This document shows, piece by piece, positions 1 to 9,813 of a stretch of DNA of 64,000 nt. Positions within the stretch are counted from its first letter, which is position 1; each line of letters opens with the position of its first letter. The notes below the pieces were generated by a model that worked only from the letters and a program-made list of their open reading frames with translations, made no database searches and was not told the origin of the DNA. Source of the DNA: Viridibacterium sediminicola (GTDB taxonomy: Bacteria > Pseudomonadota > Gammaproteobacteria > Burkholderiales > Rhodocyclaceae); contig NZ_JBDIVE010000003.1 of assembly GCF_039631295.1 (NCBI RefSeq), forward strand, positions 186,001 to 250,000, written 5' to 3'. A program made the translations under genes and the position numbers.

Positions 1-1288
1 CGACATTGGTGTAGGCGTTGTAGGTGCCGCCCAGGCTCATGCCGACCACGGTGCCGTGGATGTTCACATTGCTGCCCGAGATGTCGATCTTGCTCTTCAC
101 GCCTGCCCAGGCCTTCTTGGCCACCGCCTTGGCGCCATCATCGAACAGGCCGATGCGTGCGCCTTTGGCCATGCCGTAGGCGAACAGTGCGCTGGCCGAG
201 GTTTCGAGGAAGTTCGGCTGCGCAGCGACCTGCTCACCCGGGTAGCCGCCATTGCTCGGTAGCTTGTTGTTGCGCACATCGATGACCTGCCACCACAGCC
301 CGGTCGTGGTGTCTTGCTGGCGCGTCAGGCCGTCAGCAATGTAATTCACGATGGAGTAGATGCGGTTGTAGTCGGCATGCGTCTTCGGCAGGTATTCGAG
401 GGTGTCGACCAGGCCGACGAAGTACCAGGCAATCGAACGGCTCCACAGGATCGGCGAGACTTGCTGGGTAGGCAGCGGCGGCACCTTGCCCTTGGCAGCA
501 TCGAGACCTGCCCAGACGCCATCCGCAGCGCCGTTCCAGCCGTGGTAGTGCAGGTTCTTCGATGCGTTGAAGGTGTGCTCGTGCATCAGCTTGATCTGCT
601 TGGTGGCGATGTCGTAAGCCGTTGCGGCATCACCGGCCTTGACCGAGTTGGCGTACTGGGTGGCGTAGCGCACCAGGAAGGGCTCGGTCATATAGATGCC
701 GTCCAGCCATTGCTCATTGGCGTAGCTGGGCTTGTGCCAGAAGGCGCCCGCCGAGTTGGTCTTGATCTGGTCGACGGTGTTGCGAACGCGGGTCATCGCC
801 TTCAGGTAGCGCGCATCCTTGGTCTTTTCGTAGAGGCCGAACAGCAGCAGGGCGGGCTGGATGGTGTCCTGAATCGTCGGGTCGTTGGTGGTCTTGGCAC
901 CGGTTGCCGGATTGATCTTGCTGTAGTCGATGACGCCATTGGCATCGACGTAGGTGTCGACGAACTTCTTGACGTAGTTGTAGTACGCCACGTTGCCGGT
1001 GCGCTCATAGAGCTTCCAGATGCCCAGCAGCGGCACGCCATTGGTGTATTCCCAGAACTTCGGGTTCGGCGTGGCCGGTACGACATCGTAATTGAGGCTG
1101 AAGCACTTGGTGCCGCAGCTGTAGTCGTCGAGATTCGGCCAGGTGCTCATCAGGTAGTTGGCCACGGTCTTGCCAACCGTGCCCGCTGCCAGCGGAGCGG
1201 CGGTGGCGCTCGAAGCGGCGGCCAGCATGCCTGCGCCGAACAGGACGCCGATAGTCTTGCGAAGTGTAGGACTGCTCAGATTCAACAT
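1..1288 (-). CDS. GH105-family unsaturated rhamnogalacturonyl hydrolase, exported (3' end outside window)
   Basis: Reading the minus strand from an ATG at 1288 gives 429 uninterrupted codons to the window edge, so the C-terminus is missing. Residues 1-30 form a signal peptide ending in a run of small residues (ATAAP), implying export. The mature part looks like an (alpha/alpha)6-barrel glycoside hydrolase of family GH105 (YteR/YesR type), which removes the unsaturated uronic acid left by pectin lyases: it has alternating helical segments, a WEYTNGVPLLGIWKLYE segment near residue 79 and a WLDGIYM segment near 194-200, where the family places its catalytic Asp (D196 here). A GGGAGAA ribosome site precedes the start. 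Upstream is a long non-coding stretch. Family assignment is from memory of the fold and motifs; exact substrate is inferred. Confidence 0.8.
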   Translation of the reverse strand, partial: MLNLSSPTLRKTIGVLFGAGMLAAASSATAAPLAAGTVGKTVANYLMSTWPNLDDYSCGTKCFSLNYDVVPATPNPKFWEYTNGVPLLGIWKLYERTGNVAYYNYVKKFVDTYVDANGVIDYSKINPATGAKTTNDPTIQDTIQPALLLFGLYEKTKDARYLKAMTRVRNTVDQIKTNSAGAFWHKPSYANEQWLDGIYMTEPFLVRYATQYANSVKAGDAATAYDIATKQIKLMHEHTFNASKNLHYHGWNGAADGVWAGLDAAKGKVPPLPTQQVSPILWSRSIAWYFVGLVDTLEYLPKTHADYNRIYSIVNYIADGLTRQQDTTTGLWWQVIDVRNNKLPSNGGYPGEQVAAQPNFLETSASALFAYGMAKGARIGLFDDGAKAVAKKAWAGVKSKIDISGSNVNIHGTVVGMSLGGTYNAYTNV

Positions 1289-1576
1289 TGCTTCTCCCTT
1301 TTCGTGCTGACTGTTCCCGGTCTTGTCGGTGATGAGCACCGCAGGTTCCGGGGGTTTGGTTTTGCCATGCAGCCGGATGCGGCGACATGGCTCTCACAAA
1401 AAAACATCTCCCGACTTGCTTACGGATTTATCGATTTTGTCGAATAATGCGATCAGCATTTGTTTTGGTCGGCACATCCTAAACCCGTTGAGACAGGGGG
1501 TAACAAACCGTTCGTCAGTTTTCACGTAAAAGAAATATGCCAATTGAATTGGTAAATCGTTTCACAGAAAGTTGCC
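1289..1576. other. Intergenic region upstream of the GH105 gene, no gene seen
   Basis: About 290 bases between the start of the GH105 gene and the tyrS terminator. It is more AT-rich than its surroundings toward the tyrS side and should hold the GH105 promoter and operator, read leftwards. The short reading frames here have no family features. The only clear symmetry is a CCAATT-G-AATTGG element at 1540-1552. Confidence 0.5.
1540..1552. promoter_or_regulatory. 13-bp perfect inverted repeat, possible operator
   Basis: CCAATT and AATTGG flank a single G, giving perfect 6-bp arms, followed by TAAATCG. The AATTGGTA part matches half of the ExuR/UxuR-type operator used in uronate catabolism, but the arm order is reversed relative to that consensus. 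It lies about 250 bp upstream of the GH105 start. Function is a guess. Confidence 0.25.
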
Positions 1577-1610
1577 AATAAAAACAAAAAGGGCCGCATC
1601 TGCGGCCCTT
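1577..1610 (-). terminator. Rho-independent terminator of tyrS
   Basis: GGGCCGC (1591-1597) and GCGGCCC (1602-1608) form a perfect 7-bp stem with a 4-base loop. On the minus strand it is followed by TTTTTGTTTT (1590 down to 1581). It sits about 33 bases past the tyrS stop codon, in the correct orientation. Confidence 0.85.
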
Positions 1611-1642
1611 CTAGGTCTGCCAGCACACGGGGTGCGCGGCAC

Positions 1643-2917
<1,275 letters not shown>

Positions 2918-2999
2918 GGTGAGCTCTCCACTGAGGAAGGCAGGCCGTGCAGCCTGCCGGGATAATCGAACCCACGATTCTAACAGGCCGTGCCCGTGC

Positions 3000-3866
3000 C
3001 TAACTGCCGCCGGCAAAGCGCTCTGAGCGCAAGGCCTTGGCAATGGCGGCGGCGCGCGCTTCGAGAACCGCCTCTTCGCTGGCCCCAGACAAGCCGGCAT
3101 TGACGCTCAGGCAGGCTTGCAAGGCCTGATCCAGCAGGCGCGCCTTGGGATAGACCGCGCCGGCATCGGGAAAGGCACGGTAATCGGCGGCGCACAGCTG
3201 CATCAGCGCGGCAAAGCGCTGCGGCTGCGCGAAAGCGCCAAGTCGGCCAAGCATCACCGCCAGCGCGCCGGCACGCATTTCGGTGGCTTTGTGCACGCGC
3301 TCCATTTCGGCGACGGCGAGCAGGGCCAGATCGAGGCATTCCGCGCCCAGCGCGAAGCGCGCGCAGACCGCCTGGATGCGCGGCACGGCGCGCTCGATGT
3401 GGCGATAGTGGGTGGGCAGGTGCTCGGGCGGTGAATCGGCCTTGCCCAGGTTGTAGAGCAAGCCGGCCAGGCGCACATGCAGCAGGGCGTCCTGGCTGGC
3501 CAGTTCGTCGATGACTGCCAGCTGGTGATGCCCCAGATCGACCAGATCGCCCTTGCTGTCGGCTTGCGGCTTGCCGAACAAGGCATCCAGCTCGGGTAGC
3601 ACGTGGGCCAGGGCGCCGCATTCGCGCAGGCTGCGCAGCATGGCCGAGGGCTGCGTGCTGAGCAGACCGGGCAGCAGCTCGGGCCAGATGTCGAGCGCGG
3701 CAAGACCTTCGCAGGCGCCGTGTTCGACCGCATCGCGCATTTCGGTGAGGGTTTCACTGTCCAGCGTCGCCGCACGGGTGCTGGTACTGGCGGCCATGCG
3801 CAGCAAGCTGATGCCGGGCTGGGCGAAGAGTTTCGCCAGCGAAGTGTTTGCGAAATCGAAAGCCAT
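3000..3866 (-). CDS. CCA-enzyme C-terminal-like protein with degenerate HD domain
   Basis: A 288-residue protein that aligns by eye with the C-terminal half of bacterial CCA-adding enzyme (Cca): it shares the CGALAHVLPELDALFGKPQ region near residue 86 and the following helical HD region. The nucleotidyltransferase head is absent. Where Cca has the metal-binding HDLGK, this protein has YNLGK, so the HD metal site looks lost and phosphohydrolase activity is unlikely. ATG 3866 is preferred over 3896 because AGAGG sits 9 bases upstream. It lies upstream of tyrS on the same strand. It may bind tRNA-like substrates, but that is inference. Confidence 0.7.
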   Translation of the reverse strand: MAFDFANTSLAKLFAQPGISLLRMAASTSTRAATLDSETLTEMRDAVEHGACEGLAALDIWPELLPGLLSTQPSAMLRSLRECGALAHVLPELDALFGKPQADSKGDLVDLGHHQLAVIDELASQDALLHVRLAGLLYNLGKADSPPEHLPTHYRHIERAVPRIQAVCARFALGAECLDLALLAVAEMERVHKATEMRAGALAVMLGRLGAFAQPQRFAALMQLCAADYRAFPDAGAVYPKARLLDQALQACLSVNAGLSGASEEAVLEARAAAIAKALRSERFAGGS

Positions 3867-4057
3867 GGCGCCTCTGTTTGCCCTCAAAACCGACAAGGCC
3901 TTGTCCGGGATGCGACAAGGCCGCCCGGCGCCGCAGCGCCAGGCTAGGGATTTACACGCGGTGGCCGGCGTATTGGGGCTTGCTGGAAGCTTGGCGCCGG
4001 TTTGTGAGAGGCTTGAAGCAAGTTCGGGGCCGTCATGCGGGTTGTAGCGGGTGGCGA
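3867..4057. other. Intergenic region with a perfect 14-bp palindrome
   Basis: GACAAG-GCCTTGTC at 3892-3905 is a perfect palindrome just upstream of the HD-protein start, and the decamer CGACAAGGCC recurs directly at 3891-3900 and 3913-3922. It could be an operator or a weak hairpin at the end of the upstream gene. No gene is seen in this stretch. Confidence 0.35.
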
Positions 4058-4363
4058 TCAGTAAGGGCGGCCCCAGCCGTGACGGCCGTGTTCATAAGCG
4101 CCGTAACGGCGTTCCTCGCAGCGTTCGCGACGCCAGTCTTCGCGCACATAGCGCGGCGGCATGCGGCGGTAGTCCATGTACGGATCCACGCGCTCATACA
4201 CCACCTCGCGTTCCACGACGCGGGGCATCAGCACCGGCGGTCCGGGCAGGCGCACGCTGACGCCGGGCAGGATGATCTCGACGCCATGCGCCTGGCTGAG
4301 ACCGGGTGCCAGGGCCAGAGTGTAGGCAAACAGGCTGAGGGCGATGAGGCGTGTGGCTTTCAT
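4058..4363 (-). CDS. Small secreted Arg/Tyr/Pro-rich protein, unknown function
   Basis: A 101-residue protein with a clear signal peptide (MKATRLIALSLFAYTLALAPGLSQA, cleaved around residue 25). The mature part has a short PG/VP-rich strand-forming region, then a strongly charged Arg/Tyr/Glu-rich tail ending in HGWGRPY. It has two cysteines at most and no catalytic motif. Such short periplasmic proteins with basic aromatic tails are common in Rhodocyclales but have no assigned role. It is transcribed away from the radical SAM gene at 4609. I do not recognise a family. Confidence 0.6.
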   Translation of the reverse strand: MKATRLIALSLFAYTLALAPGLSQAHGVEIILPGVSVRLPGPPVLMPRVVEREVVYERVDPYMDYRRMPPRYVREDWRRERCEERRYGAYEHGRHGWGRPY

Positions 4364-4608
4364 GTGAGGTCTCCGTGTTGGTTTCGTGCATGCAGCACGG
4401 CTCCATCAACGCCGGGAGCCGAGGCTTGCCGACAAGCAGATGTAAGCCTTTGTGTCGACCCGCGCTGCGTGCGGCCGGCGGTCGCAGTGAGATTTGCCCG
4501 GACAAAGCCGCTTTGCTTACGCATTGGCCGCTTGCCGAAAGACTCTAGACTGCCTGGCATTCAACGCTGTTAGCGCGCCTCGGCGTGCGCCTTGCCAGGA
4601 CCATCGCC

Positions 4609-5958
4609 ATGCCCTCCGCCGAATTTCTGATGCAGGACAATTTCTGCGTGTTGCCCTGGCAGCACCTGACCTTGCAGGACGATGGCACGACCCAGCTGTG
4701 CTGCCAGTCCACCCAGGTCGAGGACATCGACGGCAAGCCGCTGTCGCTGTACGAGCAGTCGATTGCCGAGATCTGGAATGGCGGCTTCATGCGCGCCATT
4801 CGTGCGGCCATGGTGCAGGGCGTGCGTGTGCGCAGCTGTACCAAGTGCTGGGAGGTGGAAGATCGAGGCGGCATCAGTCGCCGGCTGGAAATGAATGGCG
4901 CCTTTGCGCGTGCCGGGGGCTTGATCGCACAACTCAAGGCCGAGGCGGTCCGCGAGGAGTTTGCCTGCCCCAGTCTGCCCGTCGACTACCAGCTGAACAT
5001 GGGCAACGCCTGCAATCTCAAGTGTCGTACCTGTTCCAGTGGCTCCAGTTCGAAAATCGCGGCGGACCCGGTGCATTTGCGCTGGGAAGGCAAGACCCTC
5101 AACATGGCTGCTGCCGCGCGTCAGGATGCGTACGGCATCGACGACAACGACGCCGCACCCTGCGTGACACGGGCCAATCGACTCGGTCGCGGCCTGCCCT
5201 GGTACAAGGATGCGGATTTCCTGCTCGGGGAATTGCTGGCGGACGCCCAGCGCATCCGTGCGCTGCAGATCATCGGCGGCGAGCCGCTGGTGATCCGCAT
5301 GCTGGGTCCGATTGTCGAGCATCTGGCCAGCATGGGACGGCCTGAGCTCGTCACCATGGGGCTGACCACCAATGGCACGCGCTTTGACTCCGCCCTGATG
5401 GCGCGCCTGGAGCGCTTCGGGCTGATCTCGATCTCGGTGAGTATCGACGGCTTGGGGCCGATGTTCGATTACATCCGCTATCCCGGAAAATGGTCCGAGG
5501 TGCTGGCCAATCTGGAGCGCTACGCAGCCCTGCCCAAGGTCATGTTGTCGATTGTGCCGACCTTCCACATCTACAATGCGCTGCACTTTGCCGATGTGCT
5601 GCGGTTTTGCGAGGCGCGCAATATCCGCCCGATCTCCAATCCGCTGTGGACACCGCATCAGCTGCGTGCCGAAGTGCTGCCACCGCGTGCGCGTCGTGAG
5701 GCAGCGCAGCGTCTGCGTGCCTTCTCGGCCAGTGCGCGGGTCCCCCTCAATGGCATGTTGGCCAATACCTTTGCGCAGCAGCTTGAAGATCAGGGCGACG
5801 CCATCGATCATGCGGCGCTGGAAGAATTCATGCTCTACACCAACGATCTGGACCAAGGCCGTAGCCTGCGTTTTCGCGATGTTTGCCCGGAGGTCATCGA
5901 ACTGATGGCGGCCGATGGCGTGATCTGGAACGAGGCGCTGCGCCACGCAGCGGCCTGA
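4609..5958 (+). CDS. Radical SAM protein with N-terminal twitch (half-SPASM) domain
   Basis: A 449-residue enzyme. The radical SAM cluster motif CxxxCxxC is at C135, C139 and C142 (CNLKCRTC). Ahead of it, residues 1-100 hold a second cysteine set: C13 before LPW, C31/C32, then C77-T-K-C80. This is the layout of a twitch or SPASM auxiliary-cluster domain, but placed at the N-terminus rather than the usual C-terminus. The enzyme should cleave SAM to a deoxyadenosyl radical and modify a peptide or small molecule; the substrate is unknown. ATG 4609 is chosen over a GTG at 4585 because AGGA lies 8 bases upstream. No precursor peptide or partner gene is evident beside it. Confidence 0.85.
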   Translation: MPSAEFLMQDNFCVLPWQHLTLQDDGTTQLCCQSTQVEDIDGKPLSLYEQSIAEIWNGGFMRAIRAAMVQGVRVRSCTKCWEVEDRGGISRRLEMNGAFARAGGLIAQLKAEAVREEFACPSLPVDYQLNMGNACNLKCRTCSSGSSSKIAADPVHLRWEGKTLNMAAAARQDAYGIDDNDAAPCVTRANRLGRGLPWYKDADFLLGELLADAQRIRALQIIGGEPLVIRMLGPIVEHLASMGRPELVTMGLTTNGTRFDSALMARLERFGLISISVSIDGLGPMFDYIRYPGKWSEVLANLERYAALPKVMLSIVPTFHIYNALHFADVLRFCEARNIRPISNPLWTPHQLRAEVLPPRARREAAQRLRAFSASARVPLNGMLANTFAQQLEDQGDAIDHAALEEFMLYTNDLDQGRSLRFRDVCPEVIELMAADGVIWNEALRHAAA

Positions 5959-6085
5959 GCCAGCGCAAGCGCTGTGCACGGCGCGCTGCCGTCCCCGCGC
6001 CAAGCATTTAGAATGCGGGACGCCGCGCCGGCGGCTGCCGGCGCACTCTTGCATCGTCAAACTCCTCACGCAGAAAGCAATCGCC

Positions 6086-6799
6086 ATGGGCGCTCAGTGG
6101 AAAGCCAAACATAAAGATATCGCCGCCAATCTCAAGGGAAAGGTGTTCGGCAAGCTGGTCAAGGAAATCCTCGTGGCCGCGCGCGGCGGCGCTGATCCGG
6201 CGATGAATTCGCGCCTGCGTCTGGCGGTCGAGCAGGCGCGCAAGGCCTCGATGCCCAAGGACACGCTGGAGCGCGCGATCAAGCGCGGCGCGGGGCTGAC
6301 CGATGAGCCGGTGAGCTTCGAGCACGTCATCTACGAAGGCTTTGCGCCGCATCAGGTGGCGGTGATGGTCGAATGCCTGACCGACAATGTGCGCCGCACC
6401 GCGCCGGAAATGCGCGTGCTGTTCCGCAAAGGCCAACTGGGCACTTCGGGTTCGGTGGCCTGGGATTTTGATCACCTGGGCATGATCGAGGCTGAACCGG
6501 TCAAGCCGGGCAGCGACCCGGAAGAAGCCGCCATCGAAGCCGGCGCGCAGGATCTGGAGCCGGGCGAGGAGGAGGGCACGACCCTGTTCTATACCGAGCC
6601 GACCGAGCTGGACCTGGTCAGCAAGGCCTTGGCCGGGCAGGGCTTCAATGTGCTGTCGGCCAAGCTCGGTTACAGGCCGAAGAACCCGGTCAGCGCCGCC
6701 AGTTTGAGCGCCGAGGCACTGGAAGAAGTGGAAGCTTTCCTCGCCGCCATCGACGAGCACGACGATGTGCAGAACGTCTATGTGGCGCTGAGCGCCTGA
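6086..6799 (+). CDS. YebC/PmpR-family protein
   Basis: A 237-residue member of the YebC/TACO1 family, known as DNA-binding regulators and, more recently, as factors that relieve ribosome stalling at proline-rich stretches. The N-terminal signature MGAQWKAKHK and the helical domain 1 with MNSRLRLAVEQARKASMPKD around residues 40-60 are diagnostic, and the acidic EPGEEEG segment lies in the middle domain. In most proteobacteria yebC sits next to ruvC; here it stands alone between the radical SAM gene and a GGDEF gene, and the N-terminus resembles the YeeN subgroup. The family is certain, the precise role is not. Confidence 0.92.
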   Translation: MGAQWKAKHKDIAANLKGKVFGKLVKEILVAARGGADPAMNSRLRLAVEQARKASMPKDTLERAIKRGAGLTDEPVSFEHVIYEGFAPHQVAVMVECLTDNVRRTAPEMRVLFRKGQLGTSGSVAWDFDHLGMIEAEPVKPGSDPEEAAIEAGAQDLEPGEEEGTTLFYTEPTELDLVSKALAGQGFNVLSAKLGYRPKNPVSAASLSAEALEEVEAFLAAIDEHDDVQNVYVALSA

Positions 6800-6935
6800 G
6801 GATTTGATCCGCTGCGTGGCGCAGCCGGTATGCTACCGGTAACATTTATGCCGCCGGCAAACTGCAGACAAATCTGTCACACATTCTGCTGCGCTGCAGG
6901 TTAAGCGTTACCCGAAATGGCCGTAAGCTCATCCG

Positions 6936-8444
6936 ATGATGATGATCAAACGTCCGCATTTCCGGCTGCTGCTTGGCTGTACGGTGACCGCCGCCGGAGG
7001 CTTTGGTCTCGGTGCGATGCTGTACTGGCTGGGCGCGCCGGTCTGGCTGATGCTGCTGACGGCCAGCGTGTGCAGCGCGGTGGCGGGTGTGCTTTACCGC
7101 CAGGGCGAGGCAGTGCCGCCGGAAGAGGCCGACAGCCGGCTGCTGCGCGAAAGGAGCCAGCACGAGGCGACGCGCCAGTTCATCCAGCGCGTGCTGGATG
7201 TCATTCCGATGCCGATCTATGTGAAGGATGCCGATAGTCGCATCCTCCTCATCAACCGCGCGCAGGCCGAATACTGGGGCTTTGCGGTCGATGATCTGAT
7301 CGGCATCCAGTCTTTCACCATGGCCGAGGGCATCAATGCGGTGCTGACCCAGGCCGAAGATCGCGCCATCCTGGCCGGCGAGCACATCTACAAGGAAGAG
7401 CACCTGCTGCCGCAGCGCGGGCATGCAGAGGAGTTTCGCGTCATCGCTAAAACGCGCTGCGAGGGGCCGCAGGGCGAGCCGGTGATTGTCTGTGCGCGCT
7501 TTGATACCACGCGCTGGCGGCTCGCCGAGCGCGAGGTGAAGCAGGCGCTCGAACGCGAAGTGCTGCTGCGACGGCGTAATCAGGAATTCATCCAGCGCGT
7601 CATCAACGTGATTCCCGATCCTTTCTACATCAAGGATCGGCATGGCCGCATCGTCATGGTGAACGAGGCTTTTGCGCGCGAACGCGAGATGAGCTGCGAG
7701 AGCCTGATCGGCATGCCTGCCACCAAGCTCGATGCGCGCCCGGATCTGGCTGCCGATACGGCGCAGGAAGACGAAGAAGTGCTGCGTGGCGCGGTGATCG
7801 ACAAGGAGCAGCACTATGCGCATCCGCGTACCGGTGAGGAGCGCTTCCGTCATGTCTCCAAGCGCAGCTGTGATGACATCGACGGCCAGCCGGTGATTGT
7901 CGTCGCGCATTTCAACATCACGCGCTGGAAAGTGGCCGAGCGCAAGGTGGCGCGCATGGCGCATGAAGACGAGCTGACCGGCCTGCCCAACCGCCGCCGC
8001 TTCCTCGCCGAGGCCGAGCGCATGATGAGCAGCGCGACGCGCCATGGCTTGCCGCTGGCGCTGATCATGTTCGATATCGATCACTTCAAGAAGATCAACG
8101 ACGCCCACGGCCACGTCGTCGGCGATCACGTGCTCAGGGAGCTTGCGCGCCGCGTCATCGACAAGCTGCGCACCGAAGATCTGCCCTGTCGCTGGGGCGG
8201 CGAAGAGTTTGCCGTCTTGCTGCCCAACACCCTTGAAGCGGCGGCCGTGGCGGCCGCCGAGCGTCTGCGTGAAGCGGTGGCGGCAGCGCCGATGGTCGTT
8301 GGCGAGCTGATCCTCAAGCTCAGCATCAGCGGCGGCATCGCCCAGCTGCAGCCGGGCGAGTCGCTCAATGAGTTCATGACCCGCGCCGACGCCGCCCTCT
8401 ACGCGGCCAAGCATGCCGGCCGTAACTGCTTCCTGCCTGCTTGA
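6936..8444 (+). CDS. Membrane-anchored PAS-PAS-GGDEF diguanylate cyclase
   Basis: 502 residues. Two hydrophobic segments in residues 8-62 anchor the N-terminus, followed by two PAS domains (about 85-200 and 225-335) that both begin with the phrase FIQRV(L/I)(D/N)VIP, and a GGDEF domain (about 345-502). The active site GGEEF is at 421-425, so it should make cyclic di-GMP. The inhibitory site RxxD (RTED, 412-415) is present at the canonical five-residue distance, implying product inhibition. It is a close paralogue of the protein at 24858-26348, with the same architecture and repeated phrases. The start is one of several ATG codons in a row (ATGATGATG) with no strong ribosome site. Confidence 0.93.
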   Translation: MMMIKRPHFRLLLGCTVTAAGGFGLGAMLYWLGAPVWLMLLTASVCSAVAGVLYRQGEAVPPEEADSRLLRERSQHEATRQFIQRVLDVIPMPIYVKDADSRILLINRAQAEYWGFAVDDLIGIQSFTMAEGINAVLTQAEDRAILAGEHIYKEEHLLPQRGHAEEFRVIAKTRCEGPQGEPVIVCARFDTTRWRLAEREVKQALEREVLLRRRNQEFIQRVINVIPDPFYIKDRHGRIVMVNEAFAREREMSCESLIGMPATKLDARPDLAADTAQEDEEVLRGAVIDKEQHYAHPRTGEERFRHVSKRSCDDIDGQPVIVVAHFNITRWKVAERKVARMAHEDELTGLPNRRRFLAEAERMMSSATRHGLPLALIMFDIDHFKKINDAHGHVVGDHVLRELARRVIDKLRTEDLPCRWGGEEFAVLLPNTLEAAAVAAAERLREAVAAAPMVVGELILKLSISGGIAQLQPGESLNEFMTRADAALYAAKHAGRNCFLPA

Positions 8445-8452
8445 GCGGGGGC

Positions 8453-9229
8453 TCAGAACTTCGAGGTCAGGCCGGTGAAGATGGTCAGATCATTGTGCTT
8501 GCTGGTGCCATTGGTTTGCTCGCGATACTTGTGCAGCACGGCGACCTGCAGACCGAAGCGGTCGGTGATGCGGGTGGTGATATCCGCCTGCAGCGCGGTG
8601 CGCATGCCGCCAGCACCGACCGTGGTCGGGAACAGCACGAAGCGCTGGCCCAGACGGCTGGTTTCGGACAGCTTGTAGTCCATATCTTCGCCGACCATCG
8701 GTTCGAAGCCGCGCCCGTCGCGCGCCTCGTAGAAGTTGGCCATGGCGTAGGCCAGACCGCCGTAGAGGTTGAGGCGGATCGCCTCTTCGTCATACAGGCG
8801 GCGTCCGATACCGGCACTGAGCGACTGGCGCAGCGAGAGATCGTTCTTCACATCACGTTCGAGCTGGGCGTCGCCGAAGCCGAACATGTTGTCGTCGAAA
8901 CTGCGCTCGCCGCGGAATTCCAGATTGGCCGATTCGGAGGTGCGCTCACCGCTGGAGCTGTTGCGGATCACCAGGGCGCGCGCCACCAGACGGCTGTCGC
9001 GCATCGCCCGTACTGCATTGCCGCTGAAACTGGCCTGGGTTGAATTGTCATTGCCACGGTTGAGCGTGAAGCCCATGCCCAGCGAGCCCTGCCACTTGCC
9101 TTCGCCTTGCTCGGGCGGCTTGGCCAGCGTCGAGAAAATGGGGTCATCGACGGCAGCGGGGGTGTCCGCCTGTGCTGCCGGGACGCTCAGGAGCAGGCAC
9201 GCGACGGTGCCGATGAGTCTGAAGTTCAT
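8453..9229 (-). CDS. DUF481 (YdiY-like) outer-membrane beta-barrel protein
   Basis: 258 residues with a signal peptide (cut near residue 21, AQA-DTP). The mature chain consists of alternating amphipathic strands and ends in FTGLTSKF, a terminal-phenylalanine strand typical of outer-membrane barrels. The pattern (GKWQGSLGMGFTLNRGNDNST early, paired short strands later) fits the DUF481 family, of unknown function, sometimes salt- or acid-induced. It ends only nine bases from the convergent GGDEF gene, with no room for a separate terminator. It is the last gene of a loose minus-strand series with the cupin and purT genes. Confidence 0.8.
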   Translation of the reverse strand: MNFRLIGTVACLLLSVPAAQADTPAAVDDPIFSTLAKPPEQGEGKWQGSLGMGFTLNRGNDNSTQASFSGNAVRAMRDSRLVARALVIRNSSSGERTSESANLEFRGERSFDDNMFGFGDAQLERDVKNDLSLRQSLSAGIGRRLYDEEAIRLNLYGGLAYAMANFYEARDGRGFEPMVGEDMDYKLSETSRLGQRFVLFPTTVGAGGMRTALQADITTRITDRFGLQVAVLHKYREQTNGTSKHNDLTIFTGLTSKF

Positions 9230-9332
9230 GCGCGAGGAGGATGAGACGACGGGGCGAGCCCGTCAGGCCCGCCATTCTAGTGCGCCGGCTGCGTGCATCG
9301 GTAGTGCTCAGTCGTAAGCGCTTGTTACCAGC

Positions 9333-9728
9333 TCAGTCTGCGGCGTCGGCGCTGCAGTCCTCGTACGCTTCGGGGACGAAGCGCGGCGTGCACAGTGCGA
9401 GGAAGACCAGGTCGCATTTGCCGGTGTTGTGGATGCGCTGCGGGCACGCGGCCGGAATGATGACGACATCGCCCGGACCGACCTCCTGCACCAGCATTCC
9501 GGCGCCATGTCCGATTTCGACCCGAGCGCTGCCTTGTTCGATCAGGTAGCGCTCGGTGATGCCGTGCAGACGATGCCAGCGCGTCACGCCACCGGCCAGC
9601 ACGCGTGCGCGCGCAATCGACAGGGCGGGATCTTCCGGGGTGTTCAGGCGTTCGAGGATGAAGCAGCCCTCGGCGAACCAGTATTCGCTTTCGGGATCGG
9701 AGCGGAGAACCTCGGGTGTCATTGTCAT
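9333..9728 (-). CDS. Cupin-domain protein
   Basis: 131 residues forming a single cupin barrel. Probable metal ligands are visible: the HxH...E group in RWHRLHGITERYLI around residues 51-64 and a later histidine in PQRIHNTG near residue 100. Small stand-alone cupins of this type often act as isomerases, dioxygenases or sugar- or metabolite-binding proteins; the substrate here cannot be named. AGG lies 8-10 bases before the ATG at 9728. It lies between purT and the DUF481 gene on the same strand with gaps of 85 and 103 bases. Confidence 0.8.
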   Translation of the reverse strand: MTMTPEVLRSDPESEYWFAEGCFILERLNTPEDPALSIARARVLAGGVTRWHRLHGITERYLIEQGSARVEIGHGAGMLVQEVGPGDVVIIPAACPQRIHNTGKCDLVFLALCTPRFVPEAYEDCSADAAD

Positions 9729-9813
9729 AGCTTAACCTGCCACGGCGGGCGCCGCTACGGGGATTCCCCGCAGGGCGCGGGATTCTCGGCCGTGCTGTGT
9801 GTGCCGCATCGAC

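Noticed and set aside
4570..8414. Long minus-strand frames opposite the radical SAM, YebC and GGDEF genes
   Set aside because: Each mirrors a gene with clear catalytic motifs, and the antisense proteins have no family features.
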